A DNA stretch of 64,000 bases from Siphonodentalium dalli. Its lineage: Eukaryota > Mollusca > Scaphopoda > Gadilida > Siphonodentaliidae. The stretch spans positions 17,086,598 through 17,150,597 of the forward strand of contig CP136068.1 in NCBI GenBank assembly GCA_032622095.1. Direction: 5' to 3'. Position 1 is the first letter of the stretch, and the number at the start of each line of letters is the position of its first letter. Under the pieces are notes generated by a model that worked only from the letters and a program-made list of their open reading frames with translations, searched no databases and was not told the DNA's origin. The position numbers and the translations under genes were made by a program. Of this stretch, positions 11,464-21,857 are shown piece by piece.

Positions 11464-11927
11464 GAATGAATAACCTATATCTCAGTCCTCTCGGTCACCT
11501 GAATCCTAATCTTTTCTTTTCCTTTTCCTTCCTTCGAACCATATCTATATTTCGGTCTTTCCAATTACTTTTTCTTAATTTTATTGGCCGATTCCCAACA
11601 TATTTGCCTGAAAATGAAATCAAATTCTCGTTAAAGATGGATTATCTCTTTATATCACATGAAACCCCTATAATATCATTGAAAAATCCATTAGATATAT
11701 TCGTATCTCTCACTAGTGAGTAATCGCTGTGTGCTTCCCAGGATACTTGGCATCGCACCAAGTAATACTATTAATACTATTTAGAAAAGCCGTGCTTGAC
11801 ACCGATACCAGACATTGCAAAATGTTGGCTTTGTTCATTAAAGTTCAATTATTGTCCAACTTCGTTGCACTAACCAAAATAGACACAAAAACAAAGAGGC
11901 AAATTAGGGGACTATATTTTCCATCGG

Positions 11928-12026
11928 CAGCTCTCAGTGAGAGCAACAATGGCAACAAGCCATATTTCTGACTAAATCCTGAAAAATTACTCAGAATTCT
12001 GATGTGGTTAAGGAGTCGATTATTTA
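11928..12026. repeat. Half copy of the TACAGTAATGCCC foldback
   Basis: Only the right arm is present: CTCTCAGTGAGAGC, GGCAACAAGCCATATTTC, CTAAATCCTGAAAA, TGGTTAAGGAGTCGATTATT. Full palindromic copies are at 42955-43154 and 45841-46026. Confidence 0.7.
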
Positions 12027-12118
12027 CTGTACACAGGTACATTAAACATGCTGTTGGGACATATTTATGCTGGTATATGAGAGAGAAGTCACTTTTCTCT
12101 AGGGAGAAGTGGCACATA

Positions 12119-13283
12119 TGTGACCCGCCATAACAAATCCAGTCATAAGTCAGGATTTTTTTACCCTGTGCCAATGCATTCTCTTATATATGCGAGTCGA
12201 CCATAGGTCGCCTCGCATATATAAGAGAATGCATTGGCCTAACAATTTTTTATCATTTTTAAATAAATGTTTCTTACAATTTTTAGAACATAAAATAAAT
12301 AAAAGGTCAGCAGACCACAGTGTCCCCCGACAACATGGCAAGTCGATGCCGCTTTGTTAAAGAAATTAAAAAAAAATGTTGAAATTTTCTAAGTCGAAAA
12401 GGGTTAATAACTCCATAAATAAAATATTATCTATATAGATGTTGCAAATCACCAACATGTTAGGAACAATATCCCAAAGTTACAAATCTCTACATTTAAA
12501 ACTGTAGGAGGAGTTGATTACACCATGAAGGTACCCAATCTCATCCAAAAGGCAAAAATGTTCCAAATTTTCTAAGTCGAAAACCCCCCAAAAATATGGA
12601 AAAAATGATATTTTTTATTAGCTATATAGATGTTGCAAATCACCAACATGTTAGGAACAATATCCCAGAGTTTCAAATCTCTACATTTAAAACTGTAGGA
12701 GGAGTTGATTACACCATGAAGGTACCCAATCTCATCCAAAAGGCAAAAATGTTCCAAATTTTTTAAGTCAAAAACCCCCCAAAAATATGGAAAAAATTAT
12801 ATTTTTTATTAGCTATATAGATGTTGCAAATCACCAACATGTTAGGAACAATATCCCAGAGTTTCAAATCTCTACGTTTAAAACTGTAGGAGGAGTTGAT
12901 TACACCATGAAGGTACCCGATCTCGGACGCACGGACACACGGATGCACGGACACACGGACGGATGAGGGTCATTTCTATAGTCCTCCGACGGAAACGTCG
13001 GGGGACAAAAACATCCATTACCCTGCAGGGAGCCCCACACATATATAGAAGCATATAGAAGAGTGTCGTCTGCTCATGTTTGTCTGTGGCTCTGTATGGG
13101 TGAAATTATAAAATTGTTAAAGAATACAAGAAAAAATTATTAAAATTGTAAAATATTGTTAGGCCAATGCATTCTCTTATATATGCGAGGCGACATATGG
13201 TCGACTCGCATATATAAGAGAATGCATTGGCACAGGGTAAAAAAAATCCCGACTTACGACTGGATTTGATATGGCGGGTCACA
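12119..13283. mobile_element. Palindrome-cassette element with a fourth TIR shell, holding pearl E
   Basis: Ends TGTGACCCGCCATA...ATCCAGTCATAAGTC and GACTTACGACTGGATTTGAT...GGCGGGTCACA are inverted and flanked by TA on each side (12117-12118, 13284-13285). Inside each end is TTTTTTACCCTGTG and one palindromic cassette (12168-12238, 13161-13229). The space between the cassettes contains a complete pearl-E element (12318-12998), presumably a later insertion. Confidence 0.75.
12318..12998 (+). repeat. Pearl-like element, family E (three ~185-bp units)
   Basis: Three near-identical units with TATATAGATGTTGCAAATCA, CCAACATGTTAGGAACAATA, AAACTGTAGGAGGAGTTGAT and GATTACACCATGAAGGTACC. A CGGACGCACGGACACACGGA run follows. 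It is bounded by inverted ends TGTCCCCCGACAACATGG (12321) and GTCGGGGGACA (12985-12996). Confidence 0.8.
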
Positions 13284-13343
13284 TATCAGGGAGAAAATGT
13301 TTCTCAAGTCACACTCAAGGCTGGTCGTAGCTGATTTCGATAC

Positions 13344-14355
13344 CAGGGTTCACGCTGCCATTTGCCAAGTTTGCCAGTGGCAAAAATAATTCAGATTTGG
13401 CAAAAAATATTTTCATTTGGCAAAAGTTTTGGCAAGTTACTTTTTAAATCAAGCAATTTGAAAAATATTGTTCAATCATTACCATTCATTTCAGGAAACT
13501 TTTACAACATAATTATATTAGTGGTGTTTTATAAGGTTTACAGAAAGTTAACACCTCTATTAAGATGCAGTTAATCTCATAGCATTAGTACTGATGGTTG
13601 GAGGGATTTATTGATCTTCCTGTGATGTGCCCTTCTGCTAAAGCAACCCTTCTACAATTGTATTGTTCGGTGATTGGCTTATTGTTGTATGATAAACCAC
13701 AATACTGACAATAGAGATATAATTAATTATTAACTAACTACTCTTGGGCTCCAAATAAAAGTGCAGGCCCAAATAATACTGCAGGGGGGAAATTCCATCG
13801 AAAGTTAATAAAAGTGCAGACCCAAACAATAGTGCAGGGGGAACTCTGAGCAAAACATCAACATACATTGTAACTGTGGTTAAACAAATTAGTTTTACAG
13901 TAGGTCAAGTATTATAAGGAATCAACATGGTATGTGTCATGTGTTTTATTCAATATTTAAATATTCACATGTATACCATACATGTATACTTGAATATGTA
14001 CATGCATAAAGCTATAATCTCAAAATCATATAGAAATCTTGAGTTCGTGCTGATTTTAATTTTCATAGCCTCAAAATTAATTGTGCAGACCCAAATAAGC
14101 ACTGTGCAGGTGGGAAGTTTCCCACAAAAATAATAAACGTGCATGCATGTTTAATTGGAGCCCAAGAGTAACTGCTTTTCTGTCGATATCAAAGGTCGTT
14201 CAAACCGTGAATGTCGAAACAAGACTTAAGGCTGCAGAAAATGATACTAACAGAGATAGAATTTGGCAAATGCTAAAATAATTTGGCAAAAAATATTTTA
14301 TTTGGGAAATTATTTGGCAAAAGTACATGTAAATTTTGGTCCAGCGTGGACCCTG
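13344..14355. mobile_element. Non-autonomous hAT-like element next to the RBM42 RRM exon
   Basis: TIRs CAGGGTTCACGCTG and, at the right end read on the minus strand, CAGGGTCCACGCTG (13/14 identical). Flanking 8-mers TTCGATAC (13336-13343) and TAGGATAC (14356-14363) match at 6/8, consistent with an aged 8-bp duplication. Subterminal TTTGGCAAA words recur on both sides. A second inverted-repeat element, TACTCTTGGGCTCCAA...TTGGAGCCCAAGAGTA (about 13739-14170), is nested inside. No transposase was found. Confidence 0.7.
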
Positions 14356-14367
14356 TAGGATACATAC

Positions 14368-14562
14368 CATTGATCTCTCTCATTGCTCGAGCGAAGTCAC
14401 CAGAATCGCTGAAGCTCACGAATCCATAACCCTTAGTCTTATTGGATCTCTTATCACGAACAACTTTAGCTCGCTTAAAAGATGGGTATCGGCTAAATGC
14501 TCGTTGTAGTGTGTCATCTGTTACTTCATTTCCAAGATCACCACAGAACATTCGGAAATCAT
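14368..14562 (-). CDS. RBM42: RBM42 exon 4: RRM domain
   Basis: Codes for most of the single RNA-recognition motif. It opens DDFRMFCGDLGNEV, which holds RNP2-like residues, and continues to TKGYGFVSF (RNP1) and ARAMREING. This arrangement directly after SLLEWDP is characteristic of RBM42, an RRM protein of mRNPs and pre-mRNA splicing. Borders: acceptor TTTCAG|AT and donor AATG|GTATGT, phase 1 at both ends (195 nt), which joins in frame to exon 3 (CCAG + AT = Pro-Asp). A branch-point-like TTACTAAT lies about 20-25 nt before the acceptor. Transposon ends sit 12 nt after the donor side (14355) and 31 nt before the acceptor side (14594). The final exon expected after NG was not found between 1 and 14367. 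Confidence 0.93.
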
Positions 14563-14593
14563 CTGAAATGACCAGATCACAATTAGTAATAAC

Positions 14594-14717
14594 CAAGCCT
14601 TGAAATAGTGTGTCTGACATTTTCAGAATGAGGTCCCCAGAGGGTGAATTTAGTGATGCTACCCCGCATAGCGGGCTAGCATCACCAAATTCACCCTCTG
14701 GGGACCTCATTCTGCTT
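14594..14717. repeat. GAGGTCCCCAGAGGG foldback in RBM42 intron 3
   Basis: CAAGCCTTGAAATAGTGTGT...CAGAATGAGGTCCCCAGAGG pairs with CCTCTGGGGACCTCATTCTG around a loop containing the small palindrome CCCGCATAGCGGG. This is a near-perfect stem of about 40 bp per side. Confidence 0.85.
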
Positions 14718-15855
14718 ACATTATTATTTATATTGTTTAGGGCAAAAAAATTATATAAATAACATTTTCCTACATGTATACTGTATACATAAATACCAAT
14801 TCAATATGGTCACATGGAGTAATCCAAGGCTAATTTGGGCATGTCGGTCGAGTGAATTTAGCTGACTCGAAAATACTTCACTAAGTTTTAGCTACCTACA
14901 TTCAGTAGTCTGTGTTGATTGAGTGGGTGAGTACACGGTACACGGAAAGCAAATGAAATGAAAGGTTTGTCCCAGTTACGATAGCAAGGTCAGTGTTCGC
15001 GCTGTCGGTGGCCAAATTGGCCAATGGCTAATCTTTTTCTAATTTGGCTAATAAAAATTTCATTTGGCTAAACTTTTTTAAACCCGAATGGAGACGGAAA
15101 GCATGGAGCCGGAAAGCTAATTAAAAAGCGTTGAGTAGATCGACATTCAAGATGAAGTTAGGCCACGTGTAATATGCCGTCGATAATACCGACTATGTAA
15201 ACAATACTAAACATGTATGCTTTGAAGAGAGTTGTTAACAGTGAGCACAATGAATATGTGATTACCTAGTGATACCGCTGTTGTTTTATGGAGTGTTTTT
15301 GTAATGTCCAATAAATAGGCGGATCGGAATAGTATCCATCATTCACAATTTCTATAATGAGTAACAAACGTAAGCTACGGAATGCCACACCAGAACGCCT
15401 GGCGAAGACAAAACAAAAACTGACTGACTTTTTCGAACAAAGACAGACATTGCCTTCATTGACTGTCCTCTAACGGACATACGAAATGACGATAGTAGAT
15501 GGGAGGAAGTTACTGAACGCTTAATCTGTATACTGGTTATGTAATTTTTTGTTGATTAGGCAGTCTGTAAGATAAAATACCTAAATGCTTTGTTCCTTAA
15601 TTGGATGAGCAGTTCTTAACTCAATGGTTACATAATGTGTCATAAACTGCATCCCGTCCTGGCTTCACATCATAAAAGGTTTGAATACAATAGATATTCA
15701 ACAGTTATCACCTTACTATAATATTTTCACAGGGCTTTTTGCGTATGGTCGGATGTGAAATCCCGCCGTATTCTATATAAATGCTTTACATTAATTGATC
15801 TGTCTGTGTGATATACAATGTAACGCATACCTATAGGTATACATAATATCAGGGT
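14718..15855. other. RBM42 intron 3 sequence, no clear feature
   Basis: No exon was recognised. CAGTGTTCGCGCTG at 14992 followed by TTGGCTAA words resembles one end of the hAT-like element at 13344, but no partner end was found. Confidence 0.35.
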
Positions 15856-16600
15856 TTCCGCCAAGGGGAAATTAATGAGTCTGTATTGGGGAAACACATA
15901 ACGCAACGGGGCGACCACGGTTCGTTCTGTCGGGCGAAAATTTTGTTATTTGACACTGAATAGTAGCCATTTCCTTGCACCTGAGTGTCACACAAAGCAA
16001 TCCAAAGCTACGTATATTACGCAAGTCGATCATTTTCCGTGAGTGCATTAATTCTGTTGAAGGTATCCAGATAATTAATCATGTAATTACGCACGTAAGA
16101 CTGCCGTCTGATTGAAGACTAATGAGACTATATCAAGCTACAACTTACAGTGTTTAAAAATTTATAACTTAAAATTAGATTCCGACAGGTATAATGAAAC
16201 TAAACACTAAAAAGCATCTATCCAATACTACCTAGCTGGGAGAATTGAATTAAGTATTTCCAAGAATTTCAAGTAGCTTCCGTGAAAACAAAACTGATTT
16301 TTCCATGTATTCTTTCAATCGTAAAAACTATGTCTGCGCTGTGACATCATATATACTGCAGGGTTTGTCTGCAGGAGATATTTATAGCGGCGAAATACGA
16401 ATGTTAGTGAAATAATTCAAACTCGGAACGCGTAACTTGTCAATAGTCTGTATTAGTCAAACAACAGTTACTGACGACCGCTGCTATAGAGTTTTAGCCA
16501 ACGTGTTATAAAATATAATTGAGTTTTGGCGGGAAATGGGAACATGTGAGCCGTTGTTTGTGTTTGGGGACCCAGGCGGGACAACGAAACTATTATGGAC
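15856..16600 (+). repeat. Dispersed ~0.7-kb element, copy 1
   Basis: From CAGGGTTTCCGCCAAGGGG at about 15851 to GACAACGAAACTATTATGG at 16600 this is the diverged reverse complement of 54784-55520. Shared blocks include GTAATTACG, AGGTATAATGAA, TTGTCTGCAGGAGATATTTA, TATAATTGAGTTTTGGCGGG and CCAACGTGTTATAAAATATA. There is no coding frame. Confidence 0.75.
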
Positions 16601-16963
16601 CGTACTTTGACTTTATCTCCATATTGGTGGGGGTATGTTTTTTGTGTTTATCCTCCATGCATGTTATATGGGTCAAATAAATGGTGTTGTCACTATGAAT
16701 TCCCGCTATAAAGACTGATTTGGGACAGGTTCCGTATTATAACAGTACGATAGCACGGGATCTCGGAGGTACTAGTATCTTACTTCTAAAATAACATCGA
16801 GGTTGTTCCTCTTAAACTTTAAAGCTAAGCAAATGAAAGGACGGAAAATGGAATGATTATATTAAATATAGTGAGGTATTAAACTGATGTTTGCCATTCA
16901 CACTGTTTAAATGCGTCTTGGGAAATTGCAGACATGCTCATTTTGCCTTGTTTCGTTTAGCTT

Positions 16964-17176
16964 TCAACTTCTCCTGTTTCTCACAGAGAAGTTGCGCTTA
17001 CGAGATAGCACTGTCTGAAATTTTTCAAGACGCGTCTTACACTGTGGATGGCAACCATCAACCTTGTCCAAATCTTCCATTCCACCACATTTTATGCAGA
17101 TGTCTGGGAAGGAGATGGACATGTACGTATGGTTTCTATTTTCTGACTTCTTCATGATCATTTTGGCTACTGTCAC
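16964..17176 (-). pseudogene. Possible 3' part of an ORF split by the 17177-18318 element
   Basis: After the insertion the minus strand reads AGTAGCCAAAATGATCATGA, in frame with the acidic ORF ending at 18319, and reaches a TAG ten codons later. Another frame here runs for about 70 codons with a C-x2-C ... C-x3-C pattern (ICIKCGG, DGCHPQC) that could be a zinc-binding segment. I cannot name the family. It could be an old transposon gene. Confidence 0.3.
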
Positions 17177-18318
17177 CAGGCCTGGAAATCTCAAGGCGGG
17201 CTGGCGGGCTGCCCGCCTACAGCCCGCCTAGAATTTTCCAAGGCGGGCTTTTTATAGCCCGCCTCGCCTACGATAGGACATTTATTATTTAGTTATTTTA
17301 TTGTGTTTAATGAGTAAAATACTGCATCGAAATCGTAATTATATTGTACAGTGTGGGGACTGTGCGCATGCATGACCTGACGGTAATGTCAAATGGGAAT
17401 TATATCGGAATCAGTAAATTCCGGAACGAACTGTTTCGTAAATCTGATCTTTTGATCGATTCTCACACATTTTATGACCAAAATAAATTATTTCTCTTCA
17501 TAAGATTGAGCTTACAATATATTTCACTGGATAAAATGAACACATGTTTGTTGATAGTGAGAACGAAAGGTCAACCTTTCGTTCCGATTCCGGTTCCTAT
17601 CAGCGAAAATTGTATTTAGCTTGCAGCCGTCTTTTATCGCTTCGATTGACAATATTTTAATATAATTAGCTAAATGTATCCACGTATTCTAGTTTACACT
17701 GTTATTCAGTTATTAAAGTTCAGAAACTATTTTCTATGTCCCCAATTGCAAACACCCAGTAAATCTCTAGATAGCGACTTGACTGCTGCAAGCAGCAGTC
17801 TGCGATCGGCAATGGAATATGGATTACTTTGAGAGAAACTGCAGTCAATATTCAAGTGCAAATATACTGGTGTTAATATTGTTCTTGATTGTGTATTTTA
17901 TGTAAAATTACACTTTCATGGAGAATGCTTTTAACCTGGACAAACTCACCCAATTCCGTTGCATGGGTTGGACACCGACTGACAAATTGTTGAGTACAAA
18001 CACTCTTACATTTTGTTTCTGGTTCATATAAATTATCATATTCATAACATATAAAACATAGTTAAATATACACCATACCATAATTATTGTAGGGGATTTT
18101 GACATTCACAACTTTGTGGAAACTTTGTTTCCACATGAAAATTTTTTTAATTTAGATGGGAGTTATACAACATCAAAAATAGACAAACTAACGGCAGTAG
18201 TAACTCAGATAAAATAAATCATTTTAAACTTTAAAAGTTGAGGAGGGCTATAGCCCTCCTAGGTATATCTAGGAGGGCTATTAATAGCCCTCCTGGATTT
18301 TCTAGATCGCCAGCCCTG
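17177..18318. mobile_element. hAT-like non-autonomous element inserted in an ORF
   Basis: Left end CAGGCCTGGAAATC and right end (minus strand) CAGGGCTGGCGATC match at 11/14. The identical hexamer TGTCAC flanks both ends (17171-17176, 18319-18324). Subterminal regions are dense in short palindromes: GGCGGGCT/AGCCCGCC repeats at 17193-17265 on the left, and GGAGGGCTATAGCCCTCC repeats at 18241-18295 on the right. No transposase frame was found. Confidence 0.65.
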
Positions 18319-18530
18319 TGTCACCGTCACTGGCGTCAGTGTCAATGTCATTTTCACAAATATAGGGGTTTATATTTGTCGGTATCGACTCGGCCGATTC
18401 ATCCTCATCGATGAATATTTTTTCGGCCATTTGCCCAATTGTTTTATCGCATTCTATGGACAATACAGCCCATTTTCTGACAATTTTGTCACGAAATATA
18501 ATTCGGTGTCAACAACATCGTGTTTTTTCA
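18319..18530 (-). pseudogene. 5' part of an unidentified acidic ORF, split by a transposon
   Basis: The minus strand is open for about 68 codons, including IIFRDKIVRKWAVLSIECDK then MAEKIFIDEDESAES, ending in an Asp/Ser-rich stretch DIDTDASDGD. If one copy of TGTCAC and the element at 17177-18318 are removed, the frame continues as SSQNDHEEVRK and then stops. Upstream there is a stop in this frame near 18530, so the true 5' end or splice site is unknown. Function unknown. Confidence 0.35.
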
Positions 18531-19140
18531 AATCACGGAATTTGCCAGTGTAGAAACTGCAGGACTCGTTTGTTTGTGAACTTATAAATAACTGTAAATA
18601 ATGCAACCTGCTTTAATGAATGACATTAGTTCGCTTTATTTAATCATGTTTTTTGCGTAAATACCGAGGCCTATCATCTCCCCAGCAGCGCACTGCCATA
18701 ACTCGCCGTAGTTCGTTTCGAAGTGGTATTCCTGTCGTAATTATTACATTACCACGTGCTAAAAGCGTAAACCGGAAATAGCGAATTCCGGCACTTCCGC
18801 AAACGGAGAACTCGCCACTTGAACGCGAATCGGCTGCGATTTGAATTATTTGATCGTTGGTTGTTTGGATTTCAAATAAAAAGAGTTAGGCGGCCCCTAT
18901 TTTATGAGAGCGGCGGTGCCTGAGAATCAATTAATTTTTTTTGGCCTAAATCTAACGATTTATTTATATTAGCCTTCAATGAATACAATGTCGTAACGAG
19001 TGCTCAGGTCTGAACATTGTGTTTTGAAGTTGTATTTTTATGACTTCAAAGCATATTTCTTGAACATAAAATGTTTATACAAAGGTATTTCATGTCTTTA
19101 TGGATCTATTGCGACGCTGGATAATCAAAAGTGAATGCTA
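18531..19140. other. RBM42 intron 3 sequence with a CpG-richer patch
   Basis: Between about 18680 and 18850 CG dinucleotides are clearly denser than around it (CGCCGTAGTTCGTTTCG, GCGAATTCCGG). It could be the old 5' region of the disrupted minus-strand ORF. No exon was recognised. Confidence 0.3.
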
Positions 19141-19144
19141 TTAA

Positions 19145-19536
19145 CTCTTTACCCAACAGAACGGCCCTATGCCAATGCATTCTCTTATATATGCGAGTCG
19201 ACCATAGGTCGCCTCGCATATATAAGAGAATGCATTGGCTTAACACATTAAAAATTATAAAATTGTTAAAGAATGTAAGAAAAAATGGTAAAAAGTGTTA
19301 AAAAAAGATTTTTTTTAGGCCAATGCATTCTCTTATATATGCGAGGCGACCTATGGTCGACTCGCATATATAAGAGAATGCATTGGCACAGGGCATAACT
19401 GTAACTATCACAATGTGGTCAAGGAGCCGGTTCCAATGATATCCATATGTGTATGGTTCTATTGAGACAGACCGAAGATATTTTAGGCTGTTGAAGCTTT
19501 ATTTGGCCGGTTTTGGCCGGTTTGTTGGGTAAAGGG
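19145..19536. mobile_element. TTAA MITE with double palindrome cassette, complete
   Basis: TTAA|CTCTTTACCCAACAGAACGG ... CCGGTTTGTTGGGTAAAGGG|TTAA (19141-19144 and 19537-19540). Two palindromic cassettes at 19170-19239 and 19319-19387, a short AT linker, and the block ATTGAGACAGACCGAAGATA. It lies in RBM42 intron 3. Its right-hand TTAA is also the left-hand TTAA of the next MITE. Confidence 0.9.
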
Positions 19537-19540
19537 TTAA

Positions 19541-19787
19541 CTCTTTCATGACGGGAGATGTGCTGGTGCAGCAAAAAAGATCATGTGCCAGTGCATTCTC
19601 TTATATATGCCAGTCTCCCAATCGCATATATAAGAGAATTCACTGGCTTAAAAGGTAAAGTCAAATATTGTTAGGCCAATGTTTTCATTTTATATATGCG
19701 ACGCTCCCTATGGGAGACTCTCATAAAAAGAGAATGCATTGACACATGGTTATCATGAAATTTCTGGAAGCTCCAGTCATGGAAGGA
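19541..19787. mobile_element. TTAA MITE, CATGACGGGAG shell, diverged cassette
   Basis: TTAA|CTCTTTCATGACGGGAG ... CTCCAGTCATGGAAGGA|TTAA. It contains GTGCTGGTGCAGCA and two shorter, diverged versions of the palindrome cassette (19590-19648, 19677-19743; loops CAGTCTCCCAATCG and GACGCTCCCTATGGGAGACT). Same family as 49462-49715. Confidence 0.8.
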
Positions 19788-19967
19788 TTAAGTGTATTTT
19801 GGAGCGCAAAAGCACTATGTGACTTCAATTCTGCACTAATTTCAGAGTTTCCATTATGAATGATGGCATGTGCTAGTGCACTGAAACAGGTCCGTACTCA
19901 GTATGGACATATGACACACAGTATGGCATTTTATGGACGTATAGTAGTCAAGAGGTTAAATGCCTAC

Positions 19968-20732
19968 CTGGATCCCATTCAAGCAACGATGGATCCTCCC
20001 ACACTTGACCTGCTGCTGTCCGCACAAACTTAGACTTCTTTTTGCCTTTATTTTTGGTATTTCCTGCTTCGTCTAATTCTTCGAAATCAACATCACCAAG
20101 AGCAGATAACTCCATCTCAACTGGTTCATCAACCGAAGCACTCTCTTCAGGAGTGTCTTCAATAGTTTTAGAGTCTGACTCCTCTTTTTTGACAGCTTTC
20201 TTTTTCTCTGATTTTTTCTTCACAGTTTTTGGAATGAGTCTAACAGGTGGAGCACTATAAATAACTTTCGGTTTCTCTGTTACTGGAGACTGTGTTGGTG
20301 GCACGCTTAACATTTGCATTGGTCCGCCCCCAGCGGGCGGACCTGCGTACCCAACAGGAGGTCCCGCCCCTACGAATGGACTGAACCCATTCTGAGGCGG
20401 AGCATGAAGTGTCTGAACACCATAAACAGGTGTTCCCATTCTTGGCGGTAGCGGAGGAGCGAACTGACCAGGTATCGGTCTGGGTGGCATGTTCATCGGT
20501 CGAGGTGGGAATTGCATCGGTGCACGATTCCTCAACTGAGGAGGGACGAAAGATGGTCTGAGAGCTGCTGGTGGTGGTGGCGGTGGTGGCAGAAAAGGAG
20601 CTGTTTGTCCACTTGGAAGAATGATGTTCTGGCTCCTGTCATTTCTCCCTCCGTGCAGTGGTGCATTGTTCTGGTCTGGCTTTGGTAAGAGTTGTGATGG
20701 AGGTGGAGGAGGGGGTGGAGGTGCTGCAAGGT
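19968..20732 (-). CDS. RBM42: RBM42 exon 3: proline-rich and basic/acidic linker
   Basis: 765 nt, phase 1 to phase 1. Begins with a polyproline run (LAAPPPPPPPP), then a Pro/Gly/Met-rich region (ALRPSFVPPQLRNRAP, MNMPPRPIPGQFAPPLPP). Next come KVIYSAPPVRLIPKT, a lysine-rich stretch, and an acidic segment. It ends FVRTAAGQVWEDPSLLEWDP, the conserved RBM42 motif just before the RRM. Acceptor TTCCAG|AC at the high end and donor CCAG|GTAGGC at the low end. The low-complexity N-terminal half differs in length between species. The joined frame to exons 2 and 4 is open throughout. Confidence 0.93.
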
Positions 20733-20964
20733 CTGGAAAGGAATAAATTCAGAACAGTATTTTTATGAAGAAACAACATGCAGGTACAAAATTTCATTCT
20801 GATAACCCTTGGCTGAGATATCTCCACGAATGGACAAAAAGAAATAATTTTAAATAAACAAAGAGGGATAACTCTATTTAAAATGGAAACATGAACATCA
20901 TTTGCACCTCTTTTGAAAGCAGTCATGATGGTCAACCTCCATAAATCCATAAGATCCTATAACC

Positions 20965-21431
20965 ATTGGTTGGGATATATGTATGGACGTCCGGACAAAA
21001 AATCTAAATTTCCAGATAAACAAGATGGCTGCTGGCGGTCATGTTTTAAAACAAATTTGGGAAACAAGTTGACAGCTCCCATCTAGAGGCCAACCAAAAG
21101 ATCCATATGAAGTTTGGTTACAATCAGATGATGGATGTGGCAACTAGAGTGTGCCGAAGATTCAGTCATGTAAGGAGTAAAATCAATTTTCACACTAAGT
21201 CCCATTACTCAATAAGGGCCATAACTCCAGTAAAAATCTATGGACAAAAACCGCTGTTGTTATTACTCTTCCCCCCCCCCCCCCATGTTGGTTCATCAGC
21301 ATACCGAAGATCATTCAAATCCGACGACAATGACCAAGATATAGAGCTTCAAATTTGTTATGGACAGACTCACAGAAGGAGCCCATTTCTAAATCCCCTG
21401 CCAAACAACTTTGTTTGTGGGAGATAACAAG
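20965..21431 (+). repeat. Pearl-like element, family F, in RBM42 intron 2
   Basis: Contains AAACAAGATGGCTGCTGGCG, AGGGCCATAACTCCAGTAAA, a 14-C homopolymer (21271-21284), GATATAGAGCTTCAAATTTG, a GACAGACTCACAGAAGGAGC run and the 3' hairpin CCAAACAACTTTGTTTGTGG. It is diverged and probably truncated at the 5' side. Confidence 0.55.
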
Positions 21432-21494
21432 AGTCACAGTGAGAACCATGTGAATTTTTTGGATTTATAGCTGAGATACATGTATGTCACTTAC

Positions 21495-21619
21495 TTGAGA
21501 ACTTTCTTTCAGTGTCAGCATTAGTCAGTTGATCTTGAACCTTACTGTAAGTTTGTGCGCCGATGATGATCCGATTCTTAATATGATCTGGAACTGTAGT
21601 CTCAATTTCTTGTTCAAAC
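21495..21619 (-). CDS. RBM42: RBM42 exon 2
   Basis: 125 nt, coding FEQEIETTVPDHIKNR and IIIGAQTYSKVQDQL. Entry is phase 2 (completing an Arg codon from exon 1) and exit is phase 1. Acceptor TTGTTCAG|G and donor CTCAA|GTAAGTG are canonical. FEQE directly after an EMEAEM-like start and the (N/A)-T-Y-x-x-V-Q-x-x-L motif are both features of RBM42 N-termini. Confidence 0.88.
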
Positions 21620-21857
21620 CTGAACAACAATGTAAAGTATCTATGAGTGAATAAAGTTACAATGCAGAGGTGTGTCTTCCTTTGATAGTGTGTCAAACAA
21701 TTAATTGGGGTGGTGATGCTAATATGTTGTTGATTCTCTGTCATTCCAATGCTTCCTCATAAGTATTTATACATGTACATGTATATCATCAACCGGGAAC
21801 AGGACGACATATTTCCCTTAAAGGGCTTATTTATTGTGTCATCTTTGATATTTTTCC

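Noticed and set aside
1-14367. Search for the last RBM42 exon
   Set aside because: No frame resembling the expected short Lys/Arg-rich C-terminus was found, so the gene is reported as incomplete rather than forcing a match.
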